DNA of 64,000 nucleotides from Brachynemurus nebulosus (GCA_035578155.1 JAPWDM010000001.1:75396972-75460971); one strand, 5' to 3'. Counted from the first letter of the stretch, positions 47,650 to 59,755 are shown. Made by a program: numbers and translations. Notes: generated from the sequence alone by a model not told the origin.

Positions 47650-48427
47650 GTTCCTAATCGGACGCCTGGCGATCAGCCAAGGTACTACCGTAGGACGCGG
47701 TGATTTTAAACAAATCAACGTGGTTAGGAGTAGAAAATGATGGATTATAGGTTAAGACAATAATAACAATACACATAATGAAACAAAACATCTTTTTTAT
47801 TTGTAGGGTTGCATTTCATTAGATTACATATTGTATTATTAACACTTTACGGTCCACGTTTTCACCATCTGAAAATGATGACAATAACCGCAGAGGCCGA
47901 CCGTGAACAATTATTATTATTACACATTATATGTGCGATGTTAAAAAATATTTATATAAATAAACACACTTTTTGTGGTTAGCTTCTATAAAAATTTTTA
48001 GGATAAACAAAATATGTTTAAAAGAAATGTGTATTTTATATTATTATTTATTATATTGACAGTATAAGTTTATATTTTCATTCTTGTATTGAACGTAAAG
48101 AAGTTATATTATTAGGTGATTGCTTCAATAATCATCATACAAAGAAAAAATATTAAATTTGAAAATAATTTTTTATTTATTACTAATTTTCCAATTACAA
48201 TAATAAAACCAATAAAATAAATCCTGTTTTTATTGAATATAAAATATAATATTCACTCGTCAAACTCAAACCACGATTACACTTGGTTTTTAGTGGTTAT
48301 GTTCGTTAGGTTCATAGAAAAATACATAGCCAAATACGTAGTTATATAAATTATCTATGGTTATGTTGACATAAATAATGTAGTACGTGTAGTACGCTGG
48401 CTGATCGACAGGCGTCCGATAAGGAAC
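47650..48427. mobile_element. MITE with GTTCCTAATCGGACGCCTG ends
   Basis: Left GTTCCTAATCGGACGCCTGG and the inverse right end GTTCCTTATCGGACGCCTGT continue to CGATCAGCC. Target duplication not resolved. Confidence 0.7.
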
Positions 48428-48512
48428 AGTCGCTAACACACGCCTGTCTATGCAAACTCGTATCCAGATACATATACATATCAGTGGTATCTACCGTATC
48501 TACGGTATCTAC

Positions 48513-48869
48513 TATGAAGTGTAGAATATAAGGAAGACTATCTTGTACGGAAAACAATAGAAAAATAGTTCAAGAAGTGTCCCGTATTAAGTACTAAGTA
48601 ACAGTTCAAAAGCTCGCCAGAATAGCGCTAGAGTAGCAAAAGAGAATAGTGATTTTATTGTGGTTTTATAAAAATTTTTAAAATAATAAAACTATTATAT
48701 GTAACAATTATAATAATAAAACAATAATTACATAACAACGCGGATGTTTTTCTTTCCTTGTGTACTTCTCTAAATTTACCCTTTTGCTACAGTAGCGCCG
48801 CCACTATTTACGCCTTTCAATGGACACTTTTTGATACAGAGATGGTGCTCCTGATATCTACCCTCCATA
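48513..48869. mobile_element. 8-bp-TSD MITE, copy 2 (inverse of 15265-15737)
   Basis: The left end TATGAAGTGTAGAATATAAG has diverged; the right end inverse TATGGAGGGTAGATATCAGG matches copy 1. Flanks GTATCTAC at 48505-48512 and 48870-48877 are identical, but they sit in a GTATCTACC tandem array, so the duplication is less certain. It ends 174 bp before the RRM gene start codon. Confidence 0.85.
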
Positions 48870-48877
48870 GTATCTAC

Positions 48878-49043
48878 CGTATCTACCGTATCTACACTCC
48901 ATGTTCTGTTTGACGCATATTTGATGCTATCACCGCTATCACGCCATTTTATAATTTTCGTTCTTTGGCAATATTAAACTATATTAAACTCTACGTGAAT
49001 TTTTCGTTTTTGTCAAAGGACATAGTAATAAGAAATTGAAAAA
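48878..49043 (+). promoter_or_regulatory. probable promoter/5' UTR of the RRM gene
   Basis: The 166 bp between the MITE and the ATG contain three GTATCTACC units (48870-48895) and CGCCATTTT at 48951, a motif often near start sites. No TATA box is evident. The assignment rests on position only. Confidence 0.4.
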
Positions 49044-52000
49044 ATGACCGACGTTGAAACTGCGGAAAAGAATCAGAATATAGTAAATACAGAAAATACT
49101 GATAAAACTGAAAACCCTGAAAATGCAAATAAAACTGAAAACTCCGAAAATACAGTTCCTGAGAAAACTGAAGGTACTGTTAAAAGCGAAAATGGTGAAA
49201 ATAATGAAAAATCGGAACCTACTGAAGCTGTAAGTAACTGAATAATTATTTTATGACCATCTGATTAATATTTCATTTGATTTTTAGATATCACCTAAAG
49301 CATTTGTTGGGAATTTGCCATCAAAAACACCGGTTGAAGATCTGACAAAGCTTTTCGAACCTTATGGTCCTGTTGTTAAGTGTGAAGTCGTTAAACGATG
49401 GGGTTTTGTTCATTTAACCCAACAGGTGGATGTGGAAAGAGCCATAAAAGAATTAAATAAAACGGAGTTTAATGGATCCGTAATAACCGTAGAACAATGT
49501 CGTAGTAATAGGTCGGCGAAAAATAAAAAAGAAACAACCGGAAAGAAAAAAGGAGCTAATGCAAAGAAAAAGGTAACCAACGAGAAGAAAAAAGAAACCG
49601 ACGAAAAAAAGAAAGAAGCCGACGAAAAGAAAAAAGTACCGAAAAAAAGGAGAGGAGTTGGTATCGGCCCAAAGAAATGGTCAGCAGTAAGGCAAGCAAG
49701 ATTAGCTATTCGAAGAGAAAAAAGGAGACTTAAGAAAGAAGAATTTAGGAAAAAACGAGAAGAACAATACGTAGCAAAAAGAAGAGAAGCTTTCATGCGT
49801 AGAAAACAAAATGAAACATTTGGGAATGGGCCACCTCCTATGCAAGGGTTTTCGAATAATTCAAATATTCCATTTAATTATGGATGTCCTGGTCCGTATG
49901 ATAATTATGGCGGACCTGCTATTAATTTCGATAACACACGATACCAAGATAATGAAGATATGAGGTCTTTTTCAAATAATTTTAATAATCGTAACATGAA
50001 CATGGGCAATATGGGAATGAGAGATTCGTACAACCCTGCAAACGACCGATTTCAGGGTAACTTCTTTGGTGGTGGTCGAACTCCGCCATTTAATAATTCG
50101 ATGGATAATCGAATGTTTGATCGTGATTTGGATAACAATCGAGGTTTTTATGGTGCTGGTTCCAGTTCTAATTTTCCTGTGGACAATCGTTTCAATCAAG
50201 ACATTAGATCCTTTAGAGATAATCGGGGTCCTGAACCACTAATGGGTAAAAATATTTTTAAGAGCATATTTTAACCATAAATTAACGACCTATAATGGTG
50301 TTTTATTTTTGTAGATAATCAACGCAACATGCCTCCATTTGATCGTAATGACAATTCTAGAAATCGTATGATGGATCCGTACGATAATCGTGAGTATCAA
50401 GGCAGATTCAATTCGAATAGAAATTTTGGACCCTTTGTTGATAATCGAGAGCCTGAACCATTAATGAGTAGAAACATGAATGATCGGTTTATGGGTGGCA
50501 AACCAATGGATGCTCCAGTAAATAATTTCCCATCAGATCTAAACCGACGGGATAATTATGGACGTCCTTTAATGGATGATAGGCGTCCAATGATAGATGA
50601 ACAGCAATATGACAGACGATTGGGCCAAGTAAATAATTCTGCACCAATGACTAATCCATCCCGATTAATGGATAATTCTTCGTATGGTGGACCTATGATG
50701 ATGAATAATCGCAGTCGTAGTATGGATATTAGAAGAACACCTCCACGAAATTTTAATGATGACAGATCTAGGTCTCCATATGGTGATAAATCTCCTTCTA
50801 AACCATTTGGACAACCGTTAAGGTCTCCTCCAAGATCACCGTTATTTGATAGACGTAATCAATCGACAAATGACATGTAAGTATTATTAGCAAATGTTTA
50901 TTTTTTGAAATTTATCAATTAATAACATTTGCAATTAACATGTTAAAATTTACTGAAATATTTAATAACATTTTTGCTATTAACTTTTGTTAATAACATT
51001 TGCTTTCCGCATTTGTTATATTTTTCACTAACATGTTAACCTTTAAGGTAGTATGGCCGTACCCTTACGGCGGTAAATGCCATTGCAAATCGAAGTATGG
51101 CCATACCGGTACGGCTGTGGTCATACAGACTTACCAACGGCTAGAGTCCCTATAATTAATATATTGTCGTGACATGTCATCCATTTTCTATCCAAAACAG
51201 AGCGGGAAGCTTCAAAATTAATTATCACATATTTGAGTAAATATTTTTGAGTATACATAATTATTGTTAATAAGTTATGAATTAATGAATAATTAAAAAT
51301 TTTTAATTTAATTATTCTTTCTAAGTTAAAATAAATAGTTTTTTATTAATATTTAATTTATTTCCAATGTATTTTACGCAAACTTTGGATAGAAAATGCC
51401 GGAACCAATCAGCGTTCAGCACACATGTCACCACTCTATTTATTATAGGCATTCTACCAACGGCAGATAAACCAACGGCATCTAGCGGCTTTCCCCCCAT
51501 AATATTGTGCCGAAGTCGTCAAACGTAATACTTTTTATTTTAAATTTTTATATAATAACTCACTCCGTATAGGTATGTACATCATATCAAAACTCACTAC
51601 CTTAAAGGTTAAAAAAGTTGTTGATAACATTGTTAGCAGCACAATTTTTGCTATCGATCTGGAGACGGTCTAGATCAAAGGATGTCAACAACAAAATGTT
51701 AAAAACAAGTTAATTGTGAATAAAACATGTTAACAATATTCCACGTGCATTTTTCAGTTAGTTAATTTTTAATAGGCGACTGCGTACATATCAGCTGTTA
51801 CTATTTTGTAGATATATTTACAAAATATATGTCTCTGCACATTTCTTGTAAATTTATTTTTTCATTAGTTCTTGTTAAAATAAATTATATGATAATGTTT
51901 GTGGCTATTAATAATGTAATGCTTGACATTCTAAAAAAATGAAAACTCTCAATTGAAAAGTCTCCTAGTTTCATTTATGATTCTTTTTTTTTTTTTTTAA

Positions 52001-55000
52001 TTTAATATAATTTGTCCATTATGTGTGTCTCTTTTTTGAAGATACGGACGAGCCCTTAATTTTTTTTTCTTTTTACATTGACTTTATACTCTAATAATCA
52101 CCACAGGAGCTACTACAATAGCAAACTAGTTCTTCCTACGAAATCATTTTTAAACTAAAAGTACTAACAGTTTTACTAAAAGTATAGAAAGTTCAAAGAC
52201 AAGTATGTTAGTAGCATGTTTTGTTTCTAATTAACACCGTTAGTAACACTGTTATTAACTTTGTGAATAACAATGTTATTAACAATGTCACAACTATACT
52301 CATTGAAGTGATTTAAAATGTTATTCATTTTATATCAAAAACATTGTTATTAGCATATGAATGTTAACATTTTCAAAAGATATTTAAACAAATGTCGATA
52401 ACATTTCTGTTATTAACATTTTTGTTTTCAACATGTTTTTGCTATTTTTCGATGTACAGGCACCTTAACATACTTTTTAAGGTCGTATTCGTTCAAGGTA
52501 TATTTTAGTATTATTATATTATAAGATATTGTGTTGGTTTTACCATTCAATAAAACCGATACTGTAACGTCATTGTCATTATTATTTTTTTTTTTAATTT
52601 TTAGTGTAATGTAAAAGGGTTAGTCCATATGAAGTGGTCCAGAGGTGGTTGCTTAACCATTTTTAAAAAAAGTTAATATTTTCCCAGTTGTTTCGGGGAA
52701 TTTGACTAATTTTGGGAAACTATTTTAAAATACGCATATTTATGTGTTATGTATATAATTTTCATTTTTAAAAATAATGCCGAAAATCGTTAGAAAAAAT
52801 TAATTTAATATTTGTTCTCAAAATTTGCGCGAAAACGTACATTAGCTTCAATTACGTCACATTCTCTAGATAACAACATGTGTCATGTAACTAAGAAAAA
52901 AAACTGTTTATTTTTCTTATAACTAGGAAAAAAATTGTTGATTTTAAAAAAAAATAATTAAATTTCCATAGTTATGTTTGCTAATCGGAATTTACGTAGC
53001 GACCCTAGTGGCGACAGTGTTGAAATATAAGAGAAAGCAACGTCACAGCCCATTTCTGCTGACGTAATTTATAGCTGAAAAATATTAATTTTTTTAAAAT
53101 TAAATAATGATAGGATGAATTAACATAATAAATTGCTGTCTTTTATTATCATTTTTCATTAAAATTTGTTTTTATTGCTTTTCTTTGATACTGTCGAATA
53201 CCCCATTCTTAAAAAATTATCATAAACGGTTTAAGCGTGGCGGTCATTTTTGTTTTCCAATTTGCACTGATGTGTTTGCAGGGCTCCGTGATGCTGGCAC
53301 ACCCTCTAAAAAGATGAACATTGAAAAAATTTTGTCTAATAGGTCACAAATTGGTCATAATTGGTCACTTAGTCCTCCTAATTGGTCAGCAATAGAAAAT
53401 TTTTAAATTAATTTTGAAAAATTTGTAAAAATTTCAAGGTCACTCAAAAATTTTGGCACATCATCTAAAGAAAAAAATAAAAATAATAAGAGCAATTGTT
53501 AGGATTTTAAACCCTGATAATTGGTCCGTTAAAATAAAAAAATTGGTCAGGCCCCAACCTATATTAGCATTATTTTTATATATTAAAGCATAACTACTAT
53601 TTGTCTGTAAGACGATGGTCCCTAATAGCAGGACGAAGGGAAGAGGAGAAGAAATTGACGCTAGAGATGGGCATTTAAATACTTAAATCTGTTATAAATA
53701 CTCTCGATTAATACATAAATTTGATTAACAGAATTTATTTTGTTAATAACAGAAAATACTAAAAATGTTACTTTATGTTATAAAAATCATAAGAATTTCT
53801 AATAAAACGTATGAAAAATTTAATATTTAAAAAAAAATTTACAAAATATATATTGTATGTTTTCATGTGGAAACAGCCACTGCAAGTTAACTTCTGCAAT
53901 TATTTTCAAATTGAGCAAGTCTTTTTTGCTTTGTGTGTAAACAGTGTGTTTACACATGAGAAACATATCAACTGCAATTAAATTGCCACAAGTTAATTTG
54001 TGCAAGATTTTGATAGTGGAAACAGTAACCTGCTATTGAACTTCCGCAAGTTCAGTCACTTGCAGAAGTTGTAATAGCAAGTTAGTTCAAAAAGTGTTTC
54101 AACAGTACAGTCGATCCTTTTTTTGTGCGGTGGAGGGGACCGCATAAAAAAAATCGCACAAAAAAAATATATTCAAAAATATCATAAATAGCTATAAAAA
54201 GTATAGTTCAATCCAGATTGTACAAAAAACTTTTTTATGCGGTTGGTCGGGACCGCATAAAAAAAGTTTCATCGAAAAAACATCACTCAAAACGCTCAAA
54301 ACTTAGAAATTTCCTTAGAAGTTGTTTCTATAAACAAGATGAAGCCTTAATTTACATGTAGGAACATTTTATGTCCTTTTTATAATATTATGAAAATTTT
54401 GAAAAATACATGTGTAAAAAAATTAAATGATGCAATAATTTATATTCCTATGCAATGTATTGATTAAATGCTTAAAAGTCGTTAAGAAGTATTTTTATCA
54501 AAGAAAGTTATTATAGTATTTGTTAAAGTTTCTTATTGTCTCGTGATTTTGATTCAAATTATGCATTTTATGGCCATTTTTTACAAACCGCATAAAAAAA
54601 TCGCACAAAAAAAGACCGCATAAAAAAGAGTTCAGTTGTATACTTAACTTGCACAAACAACTTTTTACTTATCCAAATTGTTGGAAGTTTTTTGTGCAAG
54701 TTTTTTCGAAAACAAAGATAGAATAAGAGACAAGAAAAGGATAAGAAAAAGATAGATATATTTATACACATACGTATATTAAAAAATGTAGGTAATTAAT
54801 TTTATAGTTAATTAAAGAGAAGTTTGATAAAATTTTAATAAGTAAATTTAAAAAAAAAAATGATTGAACAAAATCAGAATGAAATATTTATTGAAAATAA
54901 ATAAATATAAATTCTATATTGAATTTCAATTTAGGTTACTTCAAAATGTCCCACATTTAAATCTAATCGATTTTGATTTTGAGCCTTTTCAAAATTTTTG

Positions 55001-57838
55001 TTACGAGTAGATGTTTTGCACTAATACTCATTCGAATTTGTGTATTTTGTTTAATTAAAATCTTCTAAATGATACTCTAATAAATTTTTTTACTTCTTTT
55101 AAATCTTCATCTTTAGCTGTTAATTTTGCTTAAACAATTTTTTTTTTTCGATTTCATGCCACTGCCATCTTTTACTCATACTTTTCTTTTTTTTAAAATT
55201 TTTATTTCGTTGAAATACTCATTACAATGGCAGCTGTTTTATTAGGAATATGTATTTTTATGCATCTAATCTTGTTTTAAAACTTATAAAAATTATAATG
55301 ACAGTTATACCTATTGATACGTACAAATTAACGGTCAGATTTTAAATAAATAAAAAAAAATTGCAAAAATATCAAATAATAATGTAAACGAATGTAAAAT
55401 AGAACAAAAAATTCCAGCAAGTTCTAGTGGTAAAACTTGCAGAAGTTACTTGCAGCAATCAATTTGCAGAATTTATTGCAGCTAGTGGAAACACTCGCTC
55501 AAAAATTGCTCGAAAATTTATTGCCAGTGGAAACAACACATGCAAGTATTTGCTGCAAGTATGGTTGATGTAACTTGCAACAAGTGTTTGCAGCAATAAA
55601 TTGTTCATTTTATTACTTCTAGTGGAAACAGATACGCAAGTAACTTCTGCAATAAATTGCAAAAGTTACTTGCCAGTGTATCCTTGGATTTATACTATAA
55701 AGTATAAATTAATATCGATTTTAATTACCCATGCCGTTAAAACTCGCCAATATTCGTGAATCACGAAAACACTCGAATTTTAAATACTTGACTGACACGA
55801 ACTGTTATGCTAAAAAGAGACAGGCGGAATACACTGGTTTCTCGTTGTAAGTAACATCAAAATTGAAATAGAATCATATGCCTTACTCTTTTTATGTATA
55901 TGCGAATTTTATTATCTAAAAAGAGTAAGATATATGATTCTATTTCAAGTTGCTTATAACGAGAAATCAGTGTATTATGCTAAAAAGAGACAGATTACAA
56001 TGTATGCAACGACGACGTCAGGGCTCATCGTCTCATAGACAAATAGTATTTTAGATAGATATACAGGTTGTTGTATGAGATTCGCCAGTGTCCAATCTTT
56101 GGAAATTCACTATTTTATACAGATGCTGCGACAGGGGTATTTAGATTTTTGTCTAATACAGTCGTCAGCCGATGAAGTCGGCTGGCGAGAATACTATCCT
56201 AACTAATATTATAAATGCGAAAGTGAGTTTGTTTCTTTGTTTGTTTGTTTGTTTGATTTGCTTTCACACCTCAACAGCTTAACCAATTAGAGATGTGCCA
56301 AAATCGTGAATTCACGCGTGACCCGGCGGGTCACGCGTGACCCATCGTGATCGTGAATAATTTTTTACGATCGTGCGTGAGTGGGCGTGATCGTGACATT
56401 TAATTTCTTGTCGTGAATAATTCGTGAGTCACGAAAAGTTAAAGAGCATGAATAAAAAATTTTTAAATAATTTATTATTTTCAATTTTAGGGAATATTAA
56501 CTAAACCAATTTGATATTTTAACTACAAAAAAATCTTTTTTTTTATGTATTGGTTTTTACAAGCACAAGTAGGTAGAAATCCAATAACCCTTACTAACAA
56601 ATTCCAGTTCTTTACCGAGATACTTAGAGTGTATACGAAATAATATACAAATTAGAAATATCCAACAGTGTTTATGATGTTGTTCTGATTCTTCCGTTTT
56701 TATTTAAATAATTTCTTAAATTTTTAAGAAATTCTTAAAATTAGCCTGCATCTCTCAGGATGTGTGGATATACGGTCTCAGTCAATGAGTATAATTGGAA
56801 GTAACAAGGTCAGTTTTGAACAATATGGTCATGAAGACATAATATAAGGAGGGGTTACTTAAAGGAATATTATCTTTTACAATATTTTAAGTTGTTTTAT
56901 TATTATCATTATTTAAAAAAAAAAAATTATTTTCTAAGTATTTATAGGTACTAAAAAATATTTTGTCACAATTTTGTTAAAAAACTAGATATTTGGTTTG
57001 GTTGTGCGAAATGTCATGTTTATATACAAATACAATAAGAACAAAAATTAAACAATAAATCATTAGATGAAAAATTTTGAAAATTTTCTCACTTTCCAGA
57101 AAAAATTAAATAATATATAATTTGCATCAGTATTAATTTCAGTAATAATGTTAGCCCTATTAACCGTATTCTGATTTTATCCCAAGGACATAATTTTAAC
57201 TGATTGTTAAAGCGATAGTGATTTTTATTCAAAATTCCAACGATTAGTTTCAAAGATTTTTATGTTTAATTCGTAAGCGTGCGTGAGTGTGAAAGCATAA
57301 AATTTTTTTGTTCGTGATCGTGCGTGAGTGTGAAAGCATAAAATTTTTTGTTCGTGATCGTGCGTGAGTGTGAAAAGAAATAAATTTTCTCGTTCGTGAT
57401 CGGGCGTGAGTACAAAAGCTAATTCGTGACTGTGCGTGATCGTGAGTAAAAATGTACTCACGAGCACATCTCTATAACCAATCAACTTGAAACTCTGCGC
57501 AGACATAGCTTGGGGGGGGGCAGAGACGGTTATAGGCTACCTTTTTAACCCGGGGGAATATTTCGTTCCGAAGGGAAAATGTATTCACTTCAGTATTGTT
57601 CCGCTATCCCGTATAAAAGTTCCACTTCAGTATCTTGTAAATAAATTATGTAGAAAGCTTTTATTTTCAAAATTATAAGATGTACTTAACATATTCTAAT
57701 TAATGCTTTTAGTTTTCAGCGCCGAATGCCAGACAGCATGAACCGCATGACTTCTGGACCAGACAACATCATGAATCGCGGTCCAAGTGGTTATATGAAT
57801 CGAGTTGCTGATAGCGTAGGGCCTGGTGTGGGCAATCG
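49044..57838 (+). CDS. RRM RNA-binding protein (lark/RBM4/RBM14-like), four exons seen
   Basis: Exons 49044-49229, 49288-50245, 50315-50876 and 57713-57838 join in frame (phases 0, 1, 2; GT/AG at all junctions), giving about 610 residues. Residues 1-62 are Asn/Glu/Thr-rich. One RRM spans about 66-135, with RNP2 AFVGNL (67-72) and RNP1 RWGFVHLT (99-106); the CEVVKRWGFVH strand resembles the lark/RBM4/RBM14 group. Next come Lys-rich repeats (about 137-180, KKKETDEKKKEADEKKK) and an Arg/Lys/Glu helix with GIGPKKWSAVRQARLAIRREKRR. The tail is Asn/Asp/Arg/Met-rich with DNR and EPLM repeats, likely disordered. A nuclear role in RNA processing is inferred. Exon 4 ends at a clean donor (CG|GTAAGA), so the gene continues. 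A weak candidate next exon follows TTTATTTCAG at about 62182, ending in TGA after 16 codons. Confidence 0.85.
50920..52464. mobile_element. TTAA-flanked non-autonomous element, copy 2 (left end lost, interrupted)
   Basis: Follows copy 1 (11476-12415) closely in the same orientation. It adds the right terminus TTCGATGTACAGGCACC followed by TTAA (52465-52468), the inverse of the copy 1 left terminus. It starts about 45 bp inside intron 3 of the RRM gene and is split by 51040-51608. Confidence 0.8.
51040..51608. mobile_element. piggyBac-type MITE, TSD TTAA, with empty site known
   Basis: 569 bp with perfect 13-bp ends CCTTTAAGGTAGT (51040-51052; inverse 51596-51608), flanked by TTAA at 51036-51039 and 51609-51612. 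Copy 1 of the host repeat has ATGTTAAAAAAGTTG at the matching place (11586-11600), i.e. the unoccupied site with a single TTAA. The interior has palindromic TACGGC/GCCGTA and ATGGCCATAC pieces. Confidence 0.92.
52469..53820. other. intron 3 of the RRM gene, no recognised gene
   Basis: AATTGGTC recurs about five times between 53348 and 53551. A half hAT-like terminus TAGAGATGGGC at 53664 has no partner. Nothing coding was found. Confidence 0.4.
53860..55685. mobile_element. CTTGCAG-rich inverted-repeat element, interrupted
   Basis: GTGGAAAC and CTTGCAGAAGTT/AACTTCTGCAAG units crowd 53865-54090 and 55405-55680. The middle is split by a mariner-type element. Related to the 8205-9172 interior and to the broken copy around 30660-32000. 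Ends not defined. Confidence 0.55.
54108..54638. mobile_element. Tc1/mariner-type MITE, TSD TA
   Basis: Left CAGTCGATCCTTTTTTTGTG and the inverse right end CAACTGAACTCTTTTTTATG lie between TA 54106-54107 and TA 54639-54640. GACCGCATAAAAAAA recurs inside. A truncated relative is at 62420-62560. Confidence 0.7.
56197..57620 (+). mobile_element. Helitron 5' end fragment, interrupted
   Basis: TCCTAACTAATATTATAAAT, then GCGAAAGTGAGTTTGTTTC and a GTTTGTTTGTTTG run, is the well-known 5' terminus of insect Helitrons, here after an A as expected for A/T insertion. After the hAT insert the sequence resumes with CAACTTGAAACTCTGCGCAG and GGCTACCTTTTTAACCCGGG, also typical of the family. No CTAG-hairpin 3' end was found before exon 4. 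The right limit is a guess. Confidence 0.75.
56288..57474. mobile_element. hAT-type MITE, TSD TAACCAAT
   Basis: 1187 bp with ends TAGAGATGTGC and (inverse) TAGAGATGTGC, and perfect TAACCAAT at 56280-56287 and 57475-57482. The arms are made of CGTGATCGTGAGT/TCACGCGTGA units; three near-identical 60-bp repeats lie at about 57280-57400. It splits the Helitron fragment. Confidence 0.92.
57713..57838 (+). CDS. RRM gene exon 4
   Basis: Acceptor GCTTTTAG|TTTTCAG restores the frame of exon 3 (AT|T TTT CAG CGC). Using the inner CAG instead would hit a stop, so the outer AG is preferred. It encodes FQRRMPDSMNRMTSGPDNIMNRGPSGYMNR and onward, the same Met/Asn/Arg bias as exon 3. It lies 6.8 kb downstream of exon 3, about 90 bp after a Helitron relic. 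Confidence 0.75.
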
Positions 57839-57981
57839 GTAAGAACATAAGATACAGCCATGTTTTAAAGTATTGCAGTAATATGTATAAGGATCGTGCA
57901 TGAACTATAGGAGGGAGACAGCACTGGAGTCGATACTTTAATCTGACAAATGAAAAGTGTTCAGTGATTTAAAGCAATATA

Positions 57982-59755
57982 GCCTGAGAGCCCGTCGTAT
58001 ATAAATCCTGTGCATAAGATACATTGCTGACTTTTTGTGCATGAGTAGTACTACTGCAGACTTAAAAAGAGCCACTATTTATTTAAAACTTTCCGTATCA
58101 GCGTTGTTCTTGAACAACGTCAACTTACACAATACATAGAGAAATATAAAATCGACTGTTCCTCCTTAACCCAGAGGTTTTTGGAAATAACATAGATGTT
58201 AGTTTCGTATTCTATCGGTAAATGGTGATAGATGTCTTTCAAATGTCTAAAAATAAGCTGTTTTAGTGGGAAGGTTAGATCGTAGAGACCCAATGTTGAA
58301 CCTAGACAACAATTTGTCATGAATTATTTAATTAATTATAAATTAATAAGAGTATCTTTTTTGTGTTAAGAATAGAATATATAGATTATTTGTCACAATC
58401 ACCAAAAACTATTCAATGTATTATTTAAGGGCTTGTATTTTTCAGATTGTGTTATTCTTATAGATTACATGATTTAAAGTACAATTAAAATTGATTTTTC
58501 GTTAAAATATTTTTCTTTTATGAAGAGAAATGTTTTTATATGATGGACAAAACACTGTTTGAATAGATGAATTGAACAAAATACATTTTACAATTTACTT
58601 AGTCTTCTTTACTTCTATGCTTCTAATTAAACGAATTAAAAAAATCTTCCAACATTAATTAACGTTAATAATTAAATTTTATTATGGTCCATTTCACTTA
58701 TATTTAACCATGCTTCATTACTTATGAATTTAAATAATTTCCGTTTTCTTGGCTTTATCTTTTTCATTACTGCACTTACCTAAATTTTAAATTTGCAGTT
58801 TGTTTTTAGAAAGGAATAGAAGATTGATTTGTTTCGAATATAAGAATTATTTAGTTTTTTTAACGATTACTCGTGATCAGTTGTATTTGAAACGGGGTAT
58901 AATAAAATATCAACCATATAGGTTATTTTCATATGCACAACATTTGTGTATATGAATCATATATGCAACTCGCGCAGATACATAACGAGTTGGTTATGTG
59001 ACCTTGTGAACCAATCAGAACATGTTGCTGGCTGATTCCCATTGGTCGTTGGACAAAACATTGTTTGAATCCAACATGATTATAAAAACAACGCGGTTTG
59101 AATAAATTCGTCATTTTCTTAATTTTAATGGGGTAAAAATTTTTTTACGGAAATTGAATTGTCTAGTCTGGTAGAAAACAGTAAGAAGAATCAGACGATG
59201 TACCTAACTCAATCTTGAGTTTTTGCGTCAAAATGCTTTATTATTAGTCACTCCACAAATATCGCTTTCATCATTTGGGACTGAAAGTGTTAAACCAATT
59301 TTGCCCGCATCACAGAATGTAACATTATTACTGGTTACAATTTTTAATTTTTACTTAATTCAAGAAATTTCATGGATGAAATCGACGAGTATATCAAAAT
59401 ATAGGTTCCAACGTATATAATGAGTTGTACTGAGGTGCTAGGCTGAATTAACGTGCAACCCCATGACATTCTCGATTAACTATGCCTGATATTCCACTAT
59501 AATCTCATTGTATGCTTTGAAACTTACATTTTGACGTAAATTTCATCCATGCTTTCCATGACTTAAGTAAACATTAAAAATCATAATTCGAAATGACTTC
59601 ATAATATGTCACAGATATGAAGTTCATATCTGTGACGTGGGCAAAATTAGCTTAAATAAATGGCTCCTTTTGAGTTTGTCGTAGCACTACTACTCACGCA
59701 CAGAAAGTCGTTAATGTATCTTATACATAGGATTTGTATACAGCGGGCTCTCGGA
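57982..59755. mobile_element. inverted-repeat element with GAGAGCCCG ends
   Basis: The left arm GCCTGAGAGCCCGTCGTATA and the inverse right arm GTCCGAGAGCCCGCTGTATA continue for about 70 bp through AAGATACATT and GACTTT. Limits are within a few bases. It contains copy 4 of the 230-bp repeat. Confidence 0.75.
58684..58905 (+). repeat. 230-bp interspersed repeat, copy 4
   Basis: The most complete copy: TATGGTCCATTTCACTTATA to TGTATTTGAAACGGGGTATA. Imperfect inverted termini (TATGGTCC with the inverse of GGGGTATA) suggest a TA-targeting MITE. Confidence 0.82.

Noticed and set aside
49410..49796. 128-codon minus-strand frame rich in Phe
   Set aside because: It is the antisense shadow of the Lys-rich exon 2 of the RRM gene.
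53185..53406. 73-codon frame FKRGGHFCFPICTDVFAGLRDAG
   Set aside because: Isolated, no recognisable domain, no splice context; it overlaps the AATTGGTC repeats.
57225..57506. Frame with repeated TLTHDHE-like peptide
   Set aside because: Produced by the 60-bp repeats inside the TAGAGATGTGC hAT-type element, with no independent coding support.
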